The notes: generated by a model from the letters alone, not told the origin. A DNA stretch of 64,000 bases from Proteles cristata cristata (GCA_017311185.1 JAESUZ010003110.1:620001-684000); one strand, 5' to 3'. Shown: positions 10,776-21,232, numbered from the stretch's first letter. Numbers and translations: made by a program.

Positions 10776-12250
10776 TTTACTAAATGCCCATGGCACTAGA
10801 CAGGATCAAGAACCAGACTCAAGGACAGCAGAGAACAGAGCTATGGATTTCGTGTGTCGATCTGGAGAGGAAACAAGCTTCTCCTCTCACTGGAAGCCCA
10901 ACCGTGGGGTCAGACTTGCGCTCTGGAGCCTGATGAGGGTCACGGGGATTTTGGTGCTCCCACTCGGGTGCCCTGGTGCTCTGCAGACGGCTCTCAACCT
11001 CTTCCAAACTCCGCCTTCGGTGACCTGAAGTCAGCCGTGGTGGGAGCATTTACATCATGCAAATCGGTAAATGCCACAAATCGGGTGCTTTTTTCCAGAA
11101 CTGCTTAGACAAGTCCCAGCACGTTGGTGGGAGAGCCGCCTCACCAGCAAAGGGGGATCAGAAAAACATTCAGTACCTAGGAGTCGGGGCGACCCTGAGG
11201 TTTTTCTGAACATGGGTCAGCAGGACGTCACAAGACCCAGGAAGGCAACTGAGCAGCTCCAACTGGCCCTCTGGGTTCTTTTCCGGCCATTAAACAATGG
11301 AGACTGGCTGGCCGACAAGCCCCTGCCATAGGCAGTGCCATCTTGGAGAGAAGAGGGAAAGAAGAGTCCAGAAGGTTCGGACAGCCGACGATTTGGAAGC
11401 GAGGGAGGAAACAGGAAGCTGAAGGTCCATCTGGCCCTTCCGGTTCTCATTTTTCTTGTTCACCTCCTACCCCCCAACCCCCACCCCGCTCTAGGCCAAC
11501 CTTCGCCGCAAGCACACACCCTGGCAAAGGTCCTCAGGCCCCAGGGAAGACCCCCGCTTGGCCCCTCACACAACACTGCCACCAAACAAGTAAGGCATCC
11601 AAAGCAATGCAGAGAAGGGGCGCGGGGTAACTCAAACCCAGGGTTCCGGGGACGGGGGTGACGGAGCACGGGGCTGGCAGCAACAGGGAGAGGAGCGGAG
11701 ATAATGGGCCAGATCCAACGAGAAACTCTCTCCCGTATCAGAGCAACTTGCAGGTAGGAAAAGAATTCAGTTTTACAGGGTGAGCTGCTGCACAGACCGA
11801 GGAAGAGAAGACAGCAGAGGGAAGGAAGACAGAGGAGGCCGGAGGGAGCCCAGCCGAAGCCCCGGGGAAGGGCCAGCCTGTGCCCTGCATCTTGTCCCCG
11901 GGCGCGTCCCCACCTAGAGGTGCTGGCTCCTCAGTCCTGAGAGAGCCTGGTGGGGGGGGGGGGTGCTGGGGGCGGCTGGGAAAGTGGAGAAAGACTCTGG
12001 CTGGCCTCGGGCTGGATGGGGGTGTCCCACCTCTGCTCCCGCAGGGGCGTCCAGGAGCCACCAGCTCACTCCTCTGCCCCCAGATGAGACCCACAGCCGT
12101 GCCCACGGGACTCCGCCCCTTATAATTCTCTTCCTCCCCAGAGACCCCTCCTCTGAAGAGGTCCCTCTGGCTCCAGGGTGAACAGCCTGCCATGAGAAGG
12201 GCCGTCCTCGCCAGCAGCACCCCATGGCCCTGGGAGCAGCTGCCATGTCC
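10776..12250. other. SINE-free G+C-rich unique sequence; no gene seen
   Basis: Includes a C-rich stretch near 11,465-11,500 and a 12-G run at 11,952-11,963 within a G-quadruplex-like block. Open frames of up to 178 codons occur on the minus strand, but they are proline/serine-rich composition artefacts without domains. Confidence 0.5.
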
Positions 12251-12412
12251 CAGGCTAGGTCCCAGCTCTGCCACGTCCTAGCTGTGTGACGGTGGGCGAG
12301 GGGCTACACCACTCTGGGCTTCGGTTTATTATCTGTCCTCTGATTTTACCATAGTCTCTGCAAGCCTGTTGTGCGGATGCAGTAAGATCTGGCTTTTAAA
12401 GCACCGAACACA
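12251..12412 (+). mobile_element. MIR SINE relic
   Basis: 'gtcccagctctgccacgtcctagctgtgtgacggtgggcgagg' is a clear MIR core (consensus CTCTGCCACTTACTAGCTGTGTGACCTTGGGCAAG), followed by a decayed 'cttcggtttattatctgtc' and 'ctgttgtgcggatgcagtaag'. Confidence 0.82.
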
Positions 12413-12660
12413 GGACAGACCTACCACACGCGTTCGTAAGAGGAGGGCTGTGTTCTGGTTGCTGTGAAGCCCCACAGTCCCCATCACCGCACGGACCCAA
12501 ACACAAGTGTTCTACCCATCCAGGGGCGGCCAGAGGCCCCCACCACGCTGTGCAACTGTAAACTCCTGTGGTCCCACACCCGCACACAGTCACGGTGCCT
12601 GTCAGGGCTATCTCGCTCCAGCTTCACCGCAAAGGGGCCTGGGTGCCATTCAGGAGAGCA

Positions 12661-12912
12661 GCGGCGCCTGCGTGGCTCAGTCGGTTAAACTCCGACTCTT
12701 GATTTCAGCTCAGGTCATGATCTCATGGTTCGTGGGTTCAAGCCCCGCATCAGGCTCTGTGCTGACAGCAAGGAGCGTGCTTGGGATTCTCTATCTCTAC
12801 CTGTCCCCTGCTCACGTGTGCTCTCTCTCTCCCTCTCTCTCTCTCTCTCAAAATAAATAGATAACTTTTTAAAAAAATACAAAAGGAAATGAAAATAGAT
12901 CTCATTAAAAAA
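12661..12912 (+). mobile_element. CanSINE, plus strand, of the 'actcttgatttc' type
   Basis: Head 'ggcgcctgcgtggctcagtcgg', with 'cgactcttgatttcagctcagg' between the A and B boxes and a long (CT)n tract. The tail is A-rich and long. A tentative target duplication is 'gagagcagcgg' (about 12,654) against 'gagagaagcgg' (about 12,917), which would put the tail end near 12,912. Confidence 0.93.
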
Positions 12913-13022
12913 AAAGAGAGAAGCGGGTGTGGACTGAGTAAGTCCTTAGTGGGGATCCTTCAAAGGAAATCCTACAGATGAGTCCAGGGTTCCCAAAGGG
13001 GAAGGTGGAGTAGTGGAGGATG

Positions 13023-13023
13023 A

Positions 13024-13059
<36 letters not shown>

Positions 13060-13060
13060 A
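13023..13060 (+). repeat. (CT)n simple repeat
   Basis: About 19 CT/TC units with one TTT interruption. It does not belong to a full SINE copy. Confidence 0.9.
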
Positions 13061-13100
13061 CAGACACCACCCCCTGAGTTCTTCATCACAAAGGTCAACC

Positions 13101-13207
13101 TAGGTGGTGCCTGGGAGGCTCAGCCGGTTAAGCTTCAACTCTTGATTTCAGCTCAGGTCATGAGCTCAAGGTTCATGGGTTCGAGCCCCAAGTCTGGCTC
13201 TGCACTG
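13101..13207 (+). mobile_element. 3'-truncated CanSINE, plus strand
   Basis: Head and B box ('gggttcgagcccc') are present, but the element stops at 'ctggctctgcactga' (about 13,207) with no body, CT tract or tail. The break coincides with a short tandem duplication (see next feature). Confidence 0.92.
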
Positions 13208-13247
13208 ATATTCAATCTAGAATTCTAGATATTCAATCTAGAATATC
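13207..13247. repeat. 21-bp tandem duplication containing a palindrome
   Basis: 'gatattcaatctagaat' occurs at 13,207-13,223 and again at 13,228-13,244 (period 21). Between and across them lies the perfect 16-bp palindrome 'atctagaattctagat' (13,215-13,230). It lies exactly at the broken 3' end of the preceding SINE. Confidence 0.9.
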
Positions 13248-13567
13248 ACCCCAATTCCAAGTCACTGTGTGAGCAATATGTACATCCCCTAGCCCTTTGC
13301 TGCTCTGATCCAGGGTCCGTTACCTCGAGAGTAGAACATGAGAGCTAGAACAAGGTCTCATCACAGACACATGCCCCCACCTCCTCTTACCAGAGGTATT
13401 ATTCTCTCCCTAACCCCTCACTCGAGACTGATTCTGTTCTCCCTGTTCTGCAAGGGCCGCATAGCAGAAGCCAAGATTCTGTTCACCTCACCTCTTAGAG
13501 CCTCAGGGACAATAACCGTGTGCTCTCCAAATTCTAAGACACCATGACACACATTTGAGAATGAGTC
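13248..13567. other. Unique sequence, no gene seen
   Basis: No repeat recognised and no coding content. Confidence 0.5.
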
Positions 13568-13582
13568 AAGACTACAAAAATA

Positions 13583-13805
13583 GGGGCTCCTGAGTGGCTC
13601 AGTCGGTTAAGCATCTGTCTTTGGCTCAGGTCGTGATCTCGCGGTTCATGGATTCGAGCCCTGCGTCGGCCTCTGTGCTCACAGCTAGTTCAGAGCCTGG
13701 AGCCTGTTTCAGATTCATGTCTCCCTCTCTCTCTGATCCTCCCCTGCTCATGCTGTCTCTCTCAGAAATAAATTAAAAAAAAAAAAAAAAAAACATTAAA
13801 AGAAA
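13583..13805 (+). mobile_element. CanSINE, plus strand, recent
   Basis: Full-length with an oligo(A) run of about 20 bases. The perfect 15-bp target-site duplication 'aagactacaaaaata' lies at 13,568-13,582 and 13,806-13,820. The body contains the 'acagctagttcagagcctggagcctgtttcag' variant, also seen in part in the copies near 22.1, 25.9 and 54.7 kb. Confidence 0.97.
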
Positions 13806-13820
13806 AAGACTACAAAAATA

Positions 13821-14640
13821 AACGTAAAAATTCTCCCCCCATGCCCCAGCCTCTTTACCCCAGATCCTATAGATTTTATAAAACAATCAAATACGCATTC
13901 GATTCAACACACTAATTCCAGACACACACCTGGGGTCCTGTGATAAAGTCAGTTGTGTCTTTGCAACCAAGGATGAAAATTTCAGAGCCGTGATTTCATC
14001 AGTCACCAACTACAAAGGATTAATTAGGAGCGAGCCAAGAGCTCATGGCTCGGGAACCCAGACCTAAGGAAAATCTCTATCTCTATTCTCCAGATGTCAG
14101 CACACACACCAATAAAGGTCTTTGATGAAAACCATTCTCGTTATTCAGGGGACTCCAGAAATACTGTTTTCTGCCACAGAATTAAGATATTTCTGATACT
14201 TACACACCCTATCGTCAAAACTCAAAGCACACAACTGAATTAGTACACAGGCTTCTGCTTATCAAAGTTTCTTTCCTTCAAGACCCACTGCAAACATGCA
14301 GACTACCCGTGGCAGAAGTTTTAGAAGATCTCCTCAAACGACACGTCCAAAATACAACCATTCTTCTGCCCAGAACTTCTTTAATATTCCCACTTCCGCC
14401 CATTTACCCAAGCAAAAACTCAGGGCCCTCTCAACTCTCCCTCTTTGTAACCCTCCCGCCCAATCAAAAAGACCCATCCACTTCACCCCTACAACCTGCC
14501 CTTCCCGCTCCACCCCTTGGCTACCGCCATGATTCAGCCTGCATTCTCTCTCACCCCAACCGCAGGACAGGCCCCTGAAGTAGGGCCCTGATTCCAGGCT
14601 AACTTCACCTGTTTGCCCTCAGTGTCACACTCAGGGGCCT
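13821..14640. other. Unique sequence, no gene seen
   Basis: C-rich, gene-less DNA. The last part may be decayed L2 upstream of the copy that resumes at about 14,757, but this is not certain. Confidence 0.45.
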
Positions 14641-14756
14641 TTTTTCTTTTTTTTAAGCTTTATTTGAGTAATCTCTGCACCCAATGTGGGGCTCGAACTC
14701 ATGACCTCAAGAGCAAGAGTCCCACGCTCCTCCGACTGAGCCAGCCAGGCGCTCCT
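14641..14756 (-). mobile_element. Short CanSINE (SINEC_c-like, no CT body), minus strand
   Basis: 'ttaagctttatttgagtaatctctgcacccaatgtggggctcgaactcatgacc...gagccagccaggcgctcc' is a tRNA-like head plus a short 'GTAGAGATTACTCAAATAAA' tail. It lacks the CTGTGCTGACAG body of the felid long type. This resembles the older carnivore-wide CanSINE form. Confidence 0.88.
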
Positions 14757-15275
14757 CAGAATGCTCTTTCTAAAACATACTTCCTGTTATTTCAGTCCCC
14801 TGATAAAATCTTTCAACACCTTACAAAATGAAATGTAGGCCCTTCTGCTGAGCAAGCAAGACCTTCCTAACAGGCTCAACACCGCCTCCAACCAACACCT
14901 CTGCCTTCTTTTCTACACATCTCAAGCTCCAGCGAAACCAAATGGCGGCCGTGCTCTGCTCCTTCATACCTGCCGTTCCTTCTACCTGGAATGCCTCTCT
15001 CTGGTCTCACTGGTGACCCTCCTCTCTCATCTTTCAAAACCCTCCTCAGATGCCACCTTCCAGCAGTCATGTCTGCAGCCTTCCTAAAGCCTCCATTCCC
15101 TCTACACCTTGTACTTCATCCTATTACCACTCTTATTCTACTATAACCTAGTGCGTCTTCGTCTCCCACTGGCAGATAAGATGCTTGGGGACGAGGACCA
15201 AGTCTCTGGATTTCTGTACATCCATTTTCTGGTATACAGTGGGACTCAATAAATACTTGTTGAATGAGTAAATCA
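14757..15275 (+). mobile_element. L2 LINE 3' end
   Basis: Landmarks in L2 order: 'tttctaaaacatacttcctg', 'gtcccctgataaaatctttcaacacctta', 'taccgttccttctacctggaatgcc'-like text, 'ctttcaaaaccctcctcagatgccacc', 'agtctctggatttctg', and the terminal 'tatacagtgggactcaataaatacttgttgaatgagtaaat'. No intact reading frame remains. Confidence 0.85.
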
Positions 15276-15552
15276 GATATGTTCATGCCTCTCCTGAAGC
15301 CCTCGGACACATTTTCTAATTCACAGTCATAGGGATCACGTTTCACTCTACCTTTTATTACAGCCATTTGAGTATTAGTTGGGACTGCAAATTAAGGGCT
15401 AAGGAGTAGGCTTATCCATCACTTCTCCAACGGAGCCAAACATGTCTAGTAGGGATTTAGTAAATATTTGATGAATTGAATAAAGTGAGTTCAAAGCTAC
15501 TTCGCAGTGGAGACCTAGCTTTAGTGTGAGCACACGTGCATGCGCATGCGTG

Positions 15553-15596
<44 letters not shown>

Positions 15597-17223
15597 TCAA
15601 TCACCTACTTAGGAGGTCTGAGAGGTTTCTAAATGCCCAAATCTCTCTCTCCTAGCAGAGGGTTACGGAAGGTCAGATTCCACCCTGAGAATGAGACGTT
15701 CTGCCAAGCTGAAAAGGAAGACTGGACCATGTCTACTCAGTGGCTCCGAGATGTTCGTGTCCCCAACACCCCCCACTTCACCTAGAGTGCCCATTAAACA
15801 CACTGAATTAAGCACGTTACTTCTTTCTTCCGATACTTTCGGCCACCCATTTTAGCAAACCTGGGGGCTGGAAGTTGGAAGTGAACATTTTCTTGGCAAA
15901 TAACAAAAAAGGACCATGGAGACCCATCTCCAGTGTCTACGCCCTGTGGTTCTGACCCTCTGGGGAGCGACCAGGGTGGCGGCGGGGGTGGAGGGGACAG
16001 TCTCGGCCTGCAGCCCGTCGCTCTGAACAACAAAGCGGACGCAACATGAACACACGTGTGCCCGCGAGGCGATCCCCTCGGCAGAGCTGCGGACACCCCG
16101 CCTCTGTGTCCTCCCCCCTCCCGCTCCCCAGGAAAGATAAATTAGCGGGCTGTCAGCAGAGGACAGCCAAAGCAGTCGTGTTTCTGTAAAGGGCCAGTGG
16201 AAGTGTCTTTGATTAATGAAAGCTTAATACGCGCCTGTTAGACAGCCCCTCTTCAGCCGTTCTGAAGGAAGACAGATCCCCTCGGACAGGCTTTCAAAGG
16301 AAGGGAGAAAGTCCTGCCGCACACCCGCCGCCCCATCGCAAGAGGCGCTTAGGCCAGGAGCCCTCCCGCCCCTACCTCCCAGGAGCCCCCGCGCCCAGGA
16401 AGGAATGTGCGGGACCCCCAGCTCTCCCCGAGAAGAATGCAGACTCTCGCTAAAACCAACACCTGCTGATGTGCTAAGAGTCCTCTTGAAGTCCCAACAA
16501 TGGACATCAAAGCTGATGTTTGGAAGTTGAGATAACAAGGGAGTTTAAAAAAAAAAAAAAAAAAAAGAGGAGGAAGAAAACAACACCAACAAAGGTCTGT
16601 CTCACCTTTGACCTCTGGAGAGGAGACAGCCCCCCCCCCAGCCCCCATGACCAACACGTTAAACTGTGCTAGAGGACACACACTCTCCCTGCTCTGGTCA
16701 CACTCACGCACAAAAGCAATGGTTCCTTTCTCTAGGTCTTTCCCCAAGGCGGTAACATAAAGAAGGCATTGGTTCCTCAGGTGAGGGTAGACCGGTTAAA
16801 GGGATCTGCAGGTTTGCAGCAATATTTCATCCACACACAACCTCCTACCTCCCCCACAACAAAAGAAGGAAAAGTAGTGAGGCAGGGAGAGAGCAGGAAG
16901 GAGAAAGGAGGGAGGAATCCATGCTTCTGAGAACTTCATTTCTGGGCCCCTGTAGCCCCGACAACTTGGACTGCTCTGTAGGACTCCTACAAAAACCAGC
17001 TCAGGACCCGAACATTCAGAGAACACCTTAGCCTCTCCCCAGGTTTCCATCGCATGTGTTGAAAAATAATGCATGTTCTGTTCCCGGAAAAGAACTCTGA
17101 TAGGAACAGAAGCAAACTTTTTTTTGTTGTTTTTTGGGGTTTTTTTACAAACACTTCAGCCTATGGTCCCTCTATGGCTGGAGCTCAACAGGTGAGGACA
17201 GAGATCAAGTAGATGCGAGAGCA
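15276..17223. other. Unique sequence with Z-DNA-prone tract; no gene seen
   Basis: Contains the alternating tract at 15,530-15,593, a poly(A) run of about 20 bases at 16,547-16,566 and a C9 run near 16,630. 'gtagggatttagtaaatatttgatgaattgaa' at 15,450-15,481 resembles an isolated L2 3' end. No exon is supported. Confidence 0.5.
15530..15593 (+). repeat. 64-bp perfect alternating purine/pyrimidine tract ending in (AC)19
   Basis: The run 'gcacacgtgcatgcgcatgc' continues as gtgcgta and then uninterrupted AC. Every step from 15,530 to 15,593 alternates purine and pyrimidine. It is a strong Z-DNA candidate and probably length-polymorphic. Confidence 0.95.
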
Positions 17224-17237
17224 GTGGGAAATTTTTT

Positions 17238-17434
17238 ATTTTTAAAAATCATTTATTTATTTTGAGAGAGAGAGTAAGGGAGGGGCAGAGCGAAGGAGAG
17301 ACAGAATCCTAAGCAGGCTCCGTGCCATCAGTACAGAGCCCGAAGGAGGGCTCGAACCAATGAGCCGCGAGATCATGACCTGAGCCAAGATCAAGAGTTG
17401 GGACGTTTAACCAACTGAGCTACCCAGGTGCCCC
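17238..17434 (-). mobile_element. CanSINE, minus strand, 'actcttgatct' type
   Basis: The GA-rich tract, 'gggctcgaaccaatgagccgcgagatcatgacctgagccaagatcaagagttggg' and head complement 'gagctacccaggtgcccc' are visible. The target duplication is imperfect: 'gtgggaaattttt' (about 17,224) against 'gtgagaaactttt' (about 17,435). Confidence 0.95.
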
Positions 17435-18072
17435 TGTGAGAAACTTTTAAAATATTTCAGACATGCAAAGGTCCAGAGCTTGACATGAAAAACCAACCAC
17501 ATGCACTGAAGTCCCCTGTGTGTCCCTCCCTGGTCAGATTTCCCTCCCATCCCTCATCCCAAAGTAACTTATCTCTTTAATTTCCTACTTCAAGTCTCCA
17601 TCCATTATTCCGCTTTCCAACAAACATTTACTGGCAGACACTGGGCCAAGTAGAGGGACACATTCTCCAGACATCATTTCTAATTAGACTACAAGGTTCT
17701 TCTAGGCACTTAAGAGAATTGCAGTATTTCTACTTTTTTCCTGAAAATATGTCCTGGAGACAGAAATAGCACTATTTGTACTGAATCACCCACCACCTGG
17801 AGGTTATAACGAAGAGCCTACGGGATGAGATTTTCAGTAACAATTTTATCCCCACCGTCCATCACATCTACTCATAGAACAGCTTTCCAACAGAAAACAA
17901 GTGAGAGCCTCGTTTCCTCGTGTACTTAAAAGTTGACAACTTTTTGTTGAATGACTAGCTGAACAAATAAATAAATCCGCAAACACAAGAATGAGCTCCA
18001 GGTTTCAGTAAAAGACCACCTAGATGACTAGACAGCTGACTACTGGCTGCCCCAATCAACAGATTTGATTTT
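17435..18072. other. Unique sequence, no gene seen
   Basis: 'ccaacaaacatttactggcagacactgggccaag' (17,617-17,650) resembles a minus-strand MIR/L2 end. 'ctttttgttgaatgactagctgaa' (17,940-17,963) resembles an isolated L2 tail. Nothing else is identifiable. Confidence 0.45.
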
Positions 18073-18086
18073 GAAAAAGACACCCC

Positions 18087-18309
18087 CAGGTGCCTGGGGG
18101 GCTCAGTGGGTTGAGTGTCTGACTCTTGATTTTGGTCAGGTCATGATCTCATGGTTTGGAGGACTGAGTCCTGAGTCACGCTCTCAGCTGACAGCATAAG
18201 CCTGCTCGGGATTCTCTCTGCCCCTCCCTTGCTTGTATATGCACGTGCACACCTGCTCTCTCTCTCTCTCTCTCTCTCAAAATAAAGATTAAAAAATAAA
18301 ATAAAATAT
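18087..18309 (+). mobile_element. CanSINE, plus strand, diverged
   Basis: Head 'aggtgcctggggggctcagtgggttgag' and 'gactcttgattttggtcagg'. The B box is damaged ('ggactgagtcctgag'), the (CT)n tract is long and the tail is A-rich. Likely older and unable to use a normal B box. Tentative target copies: 'aaaaagacacccc' (about 18,074) and 'aaaaataacccc' (about 18,310). Confidence 0.92.
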
Positions 18310-19548
18310 AAAAATAACCCCAGCCAGCTGCATTCAAGAAAAGGAAACAGAGAACAGGAGATCAAAATAGAAGGAAGGGTAACACAGAAGGGTCATCTAC
18401 AGAAGGTCTGTATTGTTTTAACCTCCTTTCCTGAGCCAGTCCCAAACTAAGGAAAAAGTCACAGAGGTCAAAGATCATGACTATTTGTCCTACACCATCT
18501 CACTCAAAGCAAAACACCCACTTGTCAGGTACTCGCTAAATATCTGTTGAATAAGCTACCACCACCTCACCTCAGTCTGGGAAAAGCACATGCTTAGATG
18601 CATTTTCGATCTGGAACATCCAGAGATCAATGCCAGGAGCTCTGGAATTCCTTCTTTCTTGGTTCTCTCCCCTCTCTTCTTCCCAAAACCCTAGTCCGCA
18701 TCCAAGTCAATACCATGTTTATGCAAAAATACACGCAACGGTGGACCTCAAGGCCCCCAACATGTCTTCTGAAGGGTGAGGGGCCATGTCTCAGAAGGTG
18801 TATGGGAGAGAGAAATGGATGTGCGTTGATCTGTTTGGGAAATCACTGATTCATAAATCATTATTATTCAAAAATGGCTAAGACAGTGCAGAATTGAAGT
18901 CCGTGAAACAGAATGACAGCGTCTCTACTTTCTAGTGAAACTCTAAGAAGGAAGAAGAGATACACTGAAGTATTTCCGCCATGTCAGAGAGCAGTAGGGA
19001 CTCTGAGAGGTAAAAACAGAGGACTGGAAAGAGATGGTTTTATAGAATTTTCATTTCAAGTAAGTCTTCAAATCTGGGTCAGACTAGTATAAAGGATGGG
19101 GTAAGGCTGCCTTCTATGGACACTCAGCTCTTTGGAAGAGTATCTCCAGAAAAGGGAAATCTTTGTGCTACAAGTATGTGCTGAAAGCACCAGAACAATG
19201 TTCGCCTTAGACAGAAGGGGGTCCTCAGCGGACTTCTCGACAGAGAAAAATCAATCTTTTAACATCGTTCATTCTCTCTTCTCTTCCTCCCCCTTTCTCT
19301 CCATCGTGATTGGCTCTCTTTCTCAGTATCTGGATATTCTCCTCAAATGAAAATTCTGAAATGGGACCATCAAAGGCTTTATACTATCCATTCTATAGAT
19401 GTCATTATGACACCTTTAAGTTAAATAAATGATTAAGATGTTGTATGCTAAAAGGAACCACATTCGGAACTATAGCATTATTTATCCACTGGGAAAAATA
19501 TCTGCTATGCACTCCATAGATAAAAGATTTTTCCTGCATTTTTTTCTT
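18310..19548. other. Unique sequence, no gene seen
   Basis: A fragment 'tcaggtactcgctaaatatctgttgaataa' (18,525-18,554) resembles the L2 3' tail. Open frames here are A+T-rich and lack domains. Confidence 0.45.
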
Positions 19549-19567
19549 GAAATGCTTTCATATTTTT

Positions 19568-19797
19568 TTTTAAATCTTTTTTTTTTTTTAATGTTTTACT
19601 TATTTTTAGGAGAGAGAGAGAGAGACAGCGTGAGCAGGGGAGGGTCAGAGAGAGAGGGAGTCACAGACTGAAACAGGCTCCAGGCTCTGAGCTGGCAGTC
19701 AGCACAGAGCCCGATGCGGGGCTCGAACCCACGAACCGCGAGATCATGACCCAAGCGAAAGTCGGACGCTTAACCGACTAAGCCACCCAGGCGCCCC
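19568..19797 (-). mobile_element. CanSINE, minus strand, recent
   Basis: Near-consensus head complement 'taagccacccaggcgcccc' and B box complement 'ggggctcgaaccc'. The perfect 19-bp target-site duplication 'gaaatgctttcatattttt' lies at 19,549-19,567 and 19,798-19,816. Confidence 0.98.
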
Positions 19798-19908
19798 GAA
19801 ATGCTTTCATATTTTTAATTCAGGTATAATTAACACACAGTGTTAATGATAATTGTAGAATTGTTCATTATAAAATTGTACAATATAATGATTCAAGAAT
19901 ACTATGTA

Positions 19909-20122
19909 AATTTTTAAAATATTTATGTATTGTTGATAGAAAGAAAGAGACAGCATGCAAGTGTGGGAGGGGCAGAGAGTGAGGGAGACATAGAATTGGA
20001 AGCAGGGTCCACGCTCTGAGCTGTCAGCACAGGGCTCCATGTGGGGCTCGAACCCATGAATTGTGAAATCATGACCTGAGCCAAAGGCGGGCGCTTAACT
20101 GACTGAACCCCCCAGACAGCCC
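19909..20122 (-). mobile_element. CanSINE inside L1, minus strand
   Basis: Head complement is decayed ('gactgaaccccccagacagccc'). Diverged target copies 'tcaagaatactatgta' (19,893-19,908) and 'tcaacaactcgatgca' (20,123-20,138) fit one L1 position. Of the three SINEs in this L1 it appears the oldest. Confidence 0.94.
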
Positions 20123-20258
20123 TCAACAACTCGATGCACTACTCAGTGTTCACCACAGTAAGTGTACTCTTAATCCCCTTCTCCTATTTCACCCATCCCC
20201 CCCCATCTCCCCTCTTACAACCACCAGTTTGTTCTCTACATTTAACAATCTGGCTTTT

Positions 20259-20501
20259 GGGGGGACACCTGGGTGGCTCAGTCAGTTAAGCATCTGACTT
20301 CGGCTCAGGTCATGATCTCACAGTTAATGAGTTCGAGCCCCGTGTCAGGCTCTGTGCTGACAGCTCAGAGCCTGAAGCCTGCTTTGGATTCTGTGTCTCC
20401 CTCTCTCTCTGCTCCTCCCCTGCTTCCGTTCTGTCTATCTGTCTGTCTGTCTGTCTCTCTCAAGAATAAACAAACATTTTTTAAAATTAAAAAAAAAAAA
20501 A
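20259..20501 (+). mobile_element. CanSINE inside L1, plus strand (outer member of nested pair)
   Basis: Complete copy with 'ctgtctatctgtctgtctgtctgtctctctc', a local (TCTG)n expansion. The upstream target copy 'aatctggctttt' (20,247-20,258) pairs with 'aatctgctttg' (20,718-20,728), which lies beyond the next SINE. The next SINE therefore sits in this copy's poly(A) tail. Confidence 0.95.
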
Positions 20502-20508
20502 GAATTAG

Positions 20509-20717
20509 GGGAAGTCTGGGTGGCTCAGTTGGTTAGATTCTTGATTTGGGCTCAGGTCACAATCTCACAGTTTGTGGGACAGAGCCCATGCGGGGCTCTG
20601 TACTGATAGTTCAGAGCCTGCTTGAGATTTTCTTTCTTTCCCTCACTCTTTGTCCCTCCCCCACTCCTGCTCACCTAGTCTCACAATAATAAACAAACAT
20701 TGGAAAAAAAAAAAAAG
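20509..20717 (+). mobile_element. CanSINE inserted into the poly(A) tail of the previous SINE
   Basis: Starts at 'ggggaagtctgggtggctcagttgg' after an A-run and ends in 'ataataaacaaacattgg' plus poly(A). The B box is altered ('gggacagagcccatg'). A-rich target copies flank it. Confidence 0.93.
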
Positions 20718-20896
20718 AATCTGCTTTGTCTTTTTCTTTGTTCATTTATTTTGCTTCTTTAACTCTACATATGGGTAAAATCATACAGCACTTGTTTTTC
20801 TCTGACTTATTTCACCTAGCACTATGCCCTCTAGATCCATCCATGTTGTTATCAATGTCAAGATTTCACTCTCGTTTATGGCTGAATAATATTCCA

Positions 20897-20944
20897 GCGC
20901 GCGCGTGTGTGTGTATGTGTGCGTGCGTGCATGCGTATACACAT
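20897..20944 (+). repeat. 48-bp alternating purine/pyrimidine tract (GC, GT, TGCG mixture) inside L1
   Basis: Reads gcgcgcgc, gtgtgtgt, tatgtgtg, cgtgcgtg, catgcgta, tacacat with no break in purine/pyrimidine alternation. It sits where L1 normally has a short 'ATTGTGTGTATAT'-like stretch, suggesting expansion of an L1-internal seed. Confidence 0.92.
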
Positions 20945-21232
20945 CTTCTTTATCCATTCATCTGTGAATGGACACATGGCCTGCTTCCCTCTCTTGGTTA
21001 TTGTAAATAAACACAGAGCTCCACACATCTTTTCCAATCAGTGTTTCCAATTTCTTTGGGTAAATACTCAGCAGTAGAATTACTGGACGGTAGGGGAGTT
21101 CTATTTTTCAATTTTGAGGCACCTCCACACTGTTTTTCAGAGTGGCTGTACCGGTTTGCATTACCACCAACAGTGCAAGATGGTTCCCCTTTCTCCACAT
21201 CCTCGCCGACATCCGTTATTTCTTCAACAGGT

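Larger units (their letters stand above)
19817..21232 (-). mobile_element. L1 LINE 3' end (ORF2 tail and 3' UTR), minus strand, interrupted by three SINEs
   Basis: Sense is on the minus strand. Plus-strand landmarks match mammalian L1MA/L1-carnivore 3' ends: 'ttcaggtataattaacacacagtgttaat' (about 19,819), 'cagtaagtgtactcttaatccccttctcctatttcacccatcc' (about 20,156), 'tttttctctgacttatttcacctagcactatgccctctagatccatccatgttgtt' (about 20,795), 'atccattcatctgtgaatggacacatgg' (about 20,953), 'ctttgggtaaatactcagcagtagaattactgga' (about 21,055) and 'ccaccaacagtgcaagatggttcccctttctccacatcctcgccgacat' (about 21,163). It is 5'-truncated near 21,232, with SINEs at 19,909-20,122, 20,259-20,501 and 20,509-20,717. 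No intact ORF remains. Confidence 0.9.

Noticed and set aside
11738..12274. 178-codon open frame, minus strand
   Set aside because: Composition-driven frame (Pro/Ser/Gly-rich) in G+C-rich DNA without any domain. Frames on the other strand are also open.
16547..16566. Poly(A) run as the tail of a processed pseudogene or SINE
   Set aside because: No SINE head, gene-like sequence or target-site duplication could be found around it.
20273..20480. A recurrent protein-like frame of about 60 residues ('AQSVKHLTSAQVMISQ...SGSVLTAQSL') seen at many loci on both strands
   Set aside because: It is the translation of the CanSINE head and body and appears wherever a SINE copy lies. It has no independent coding evidence.
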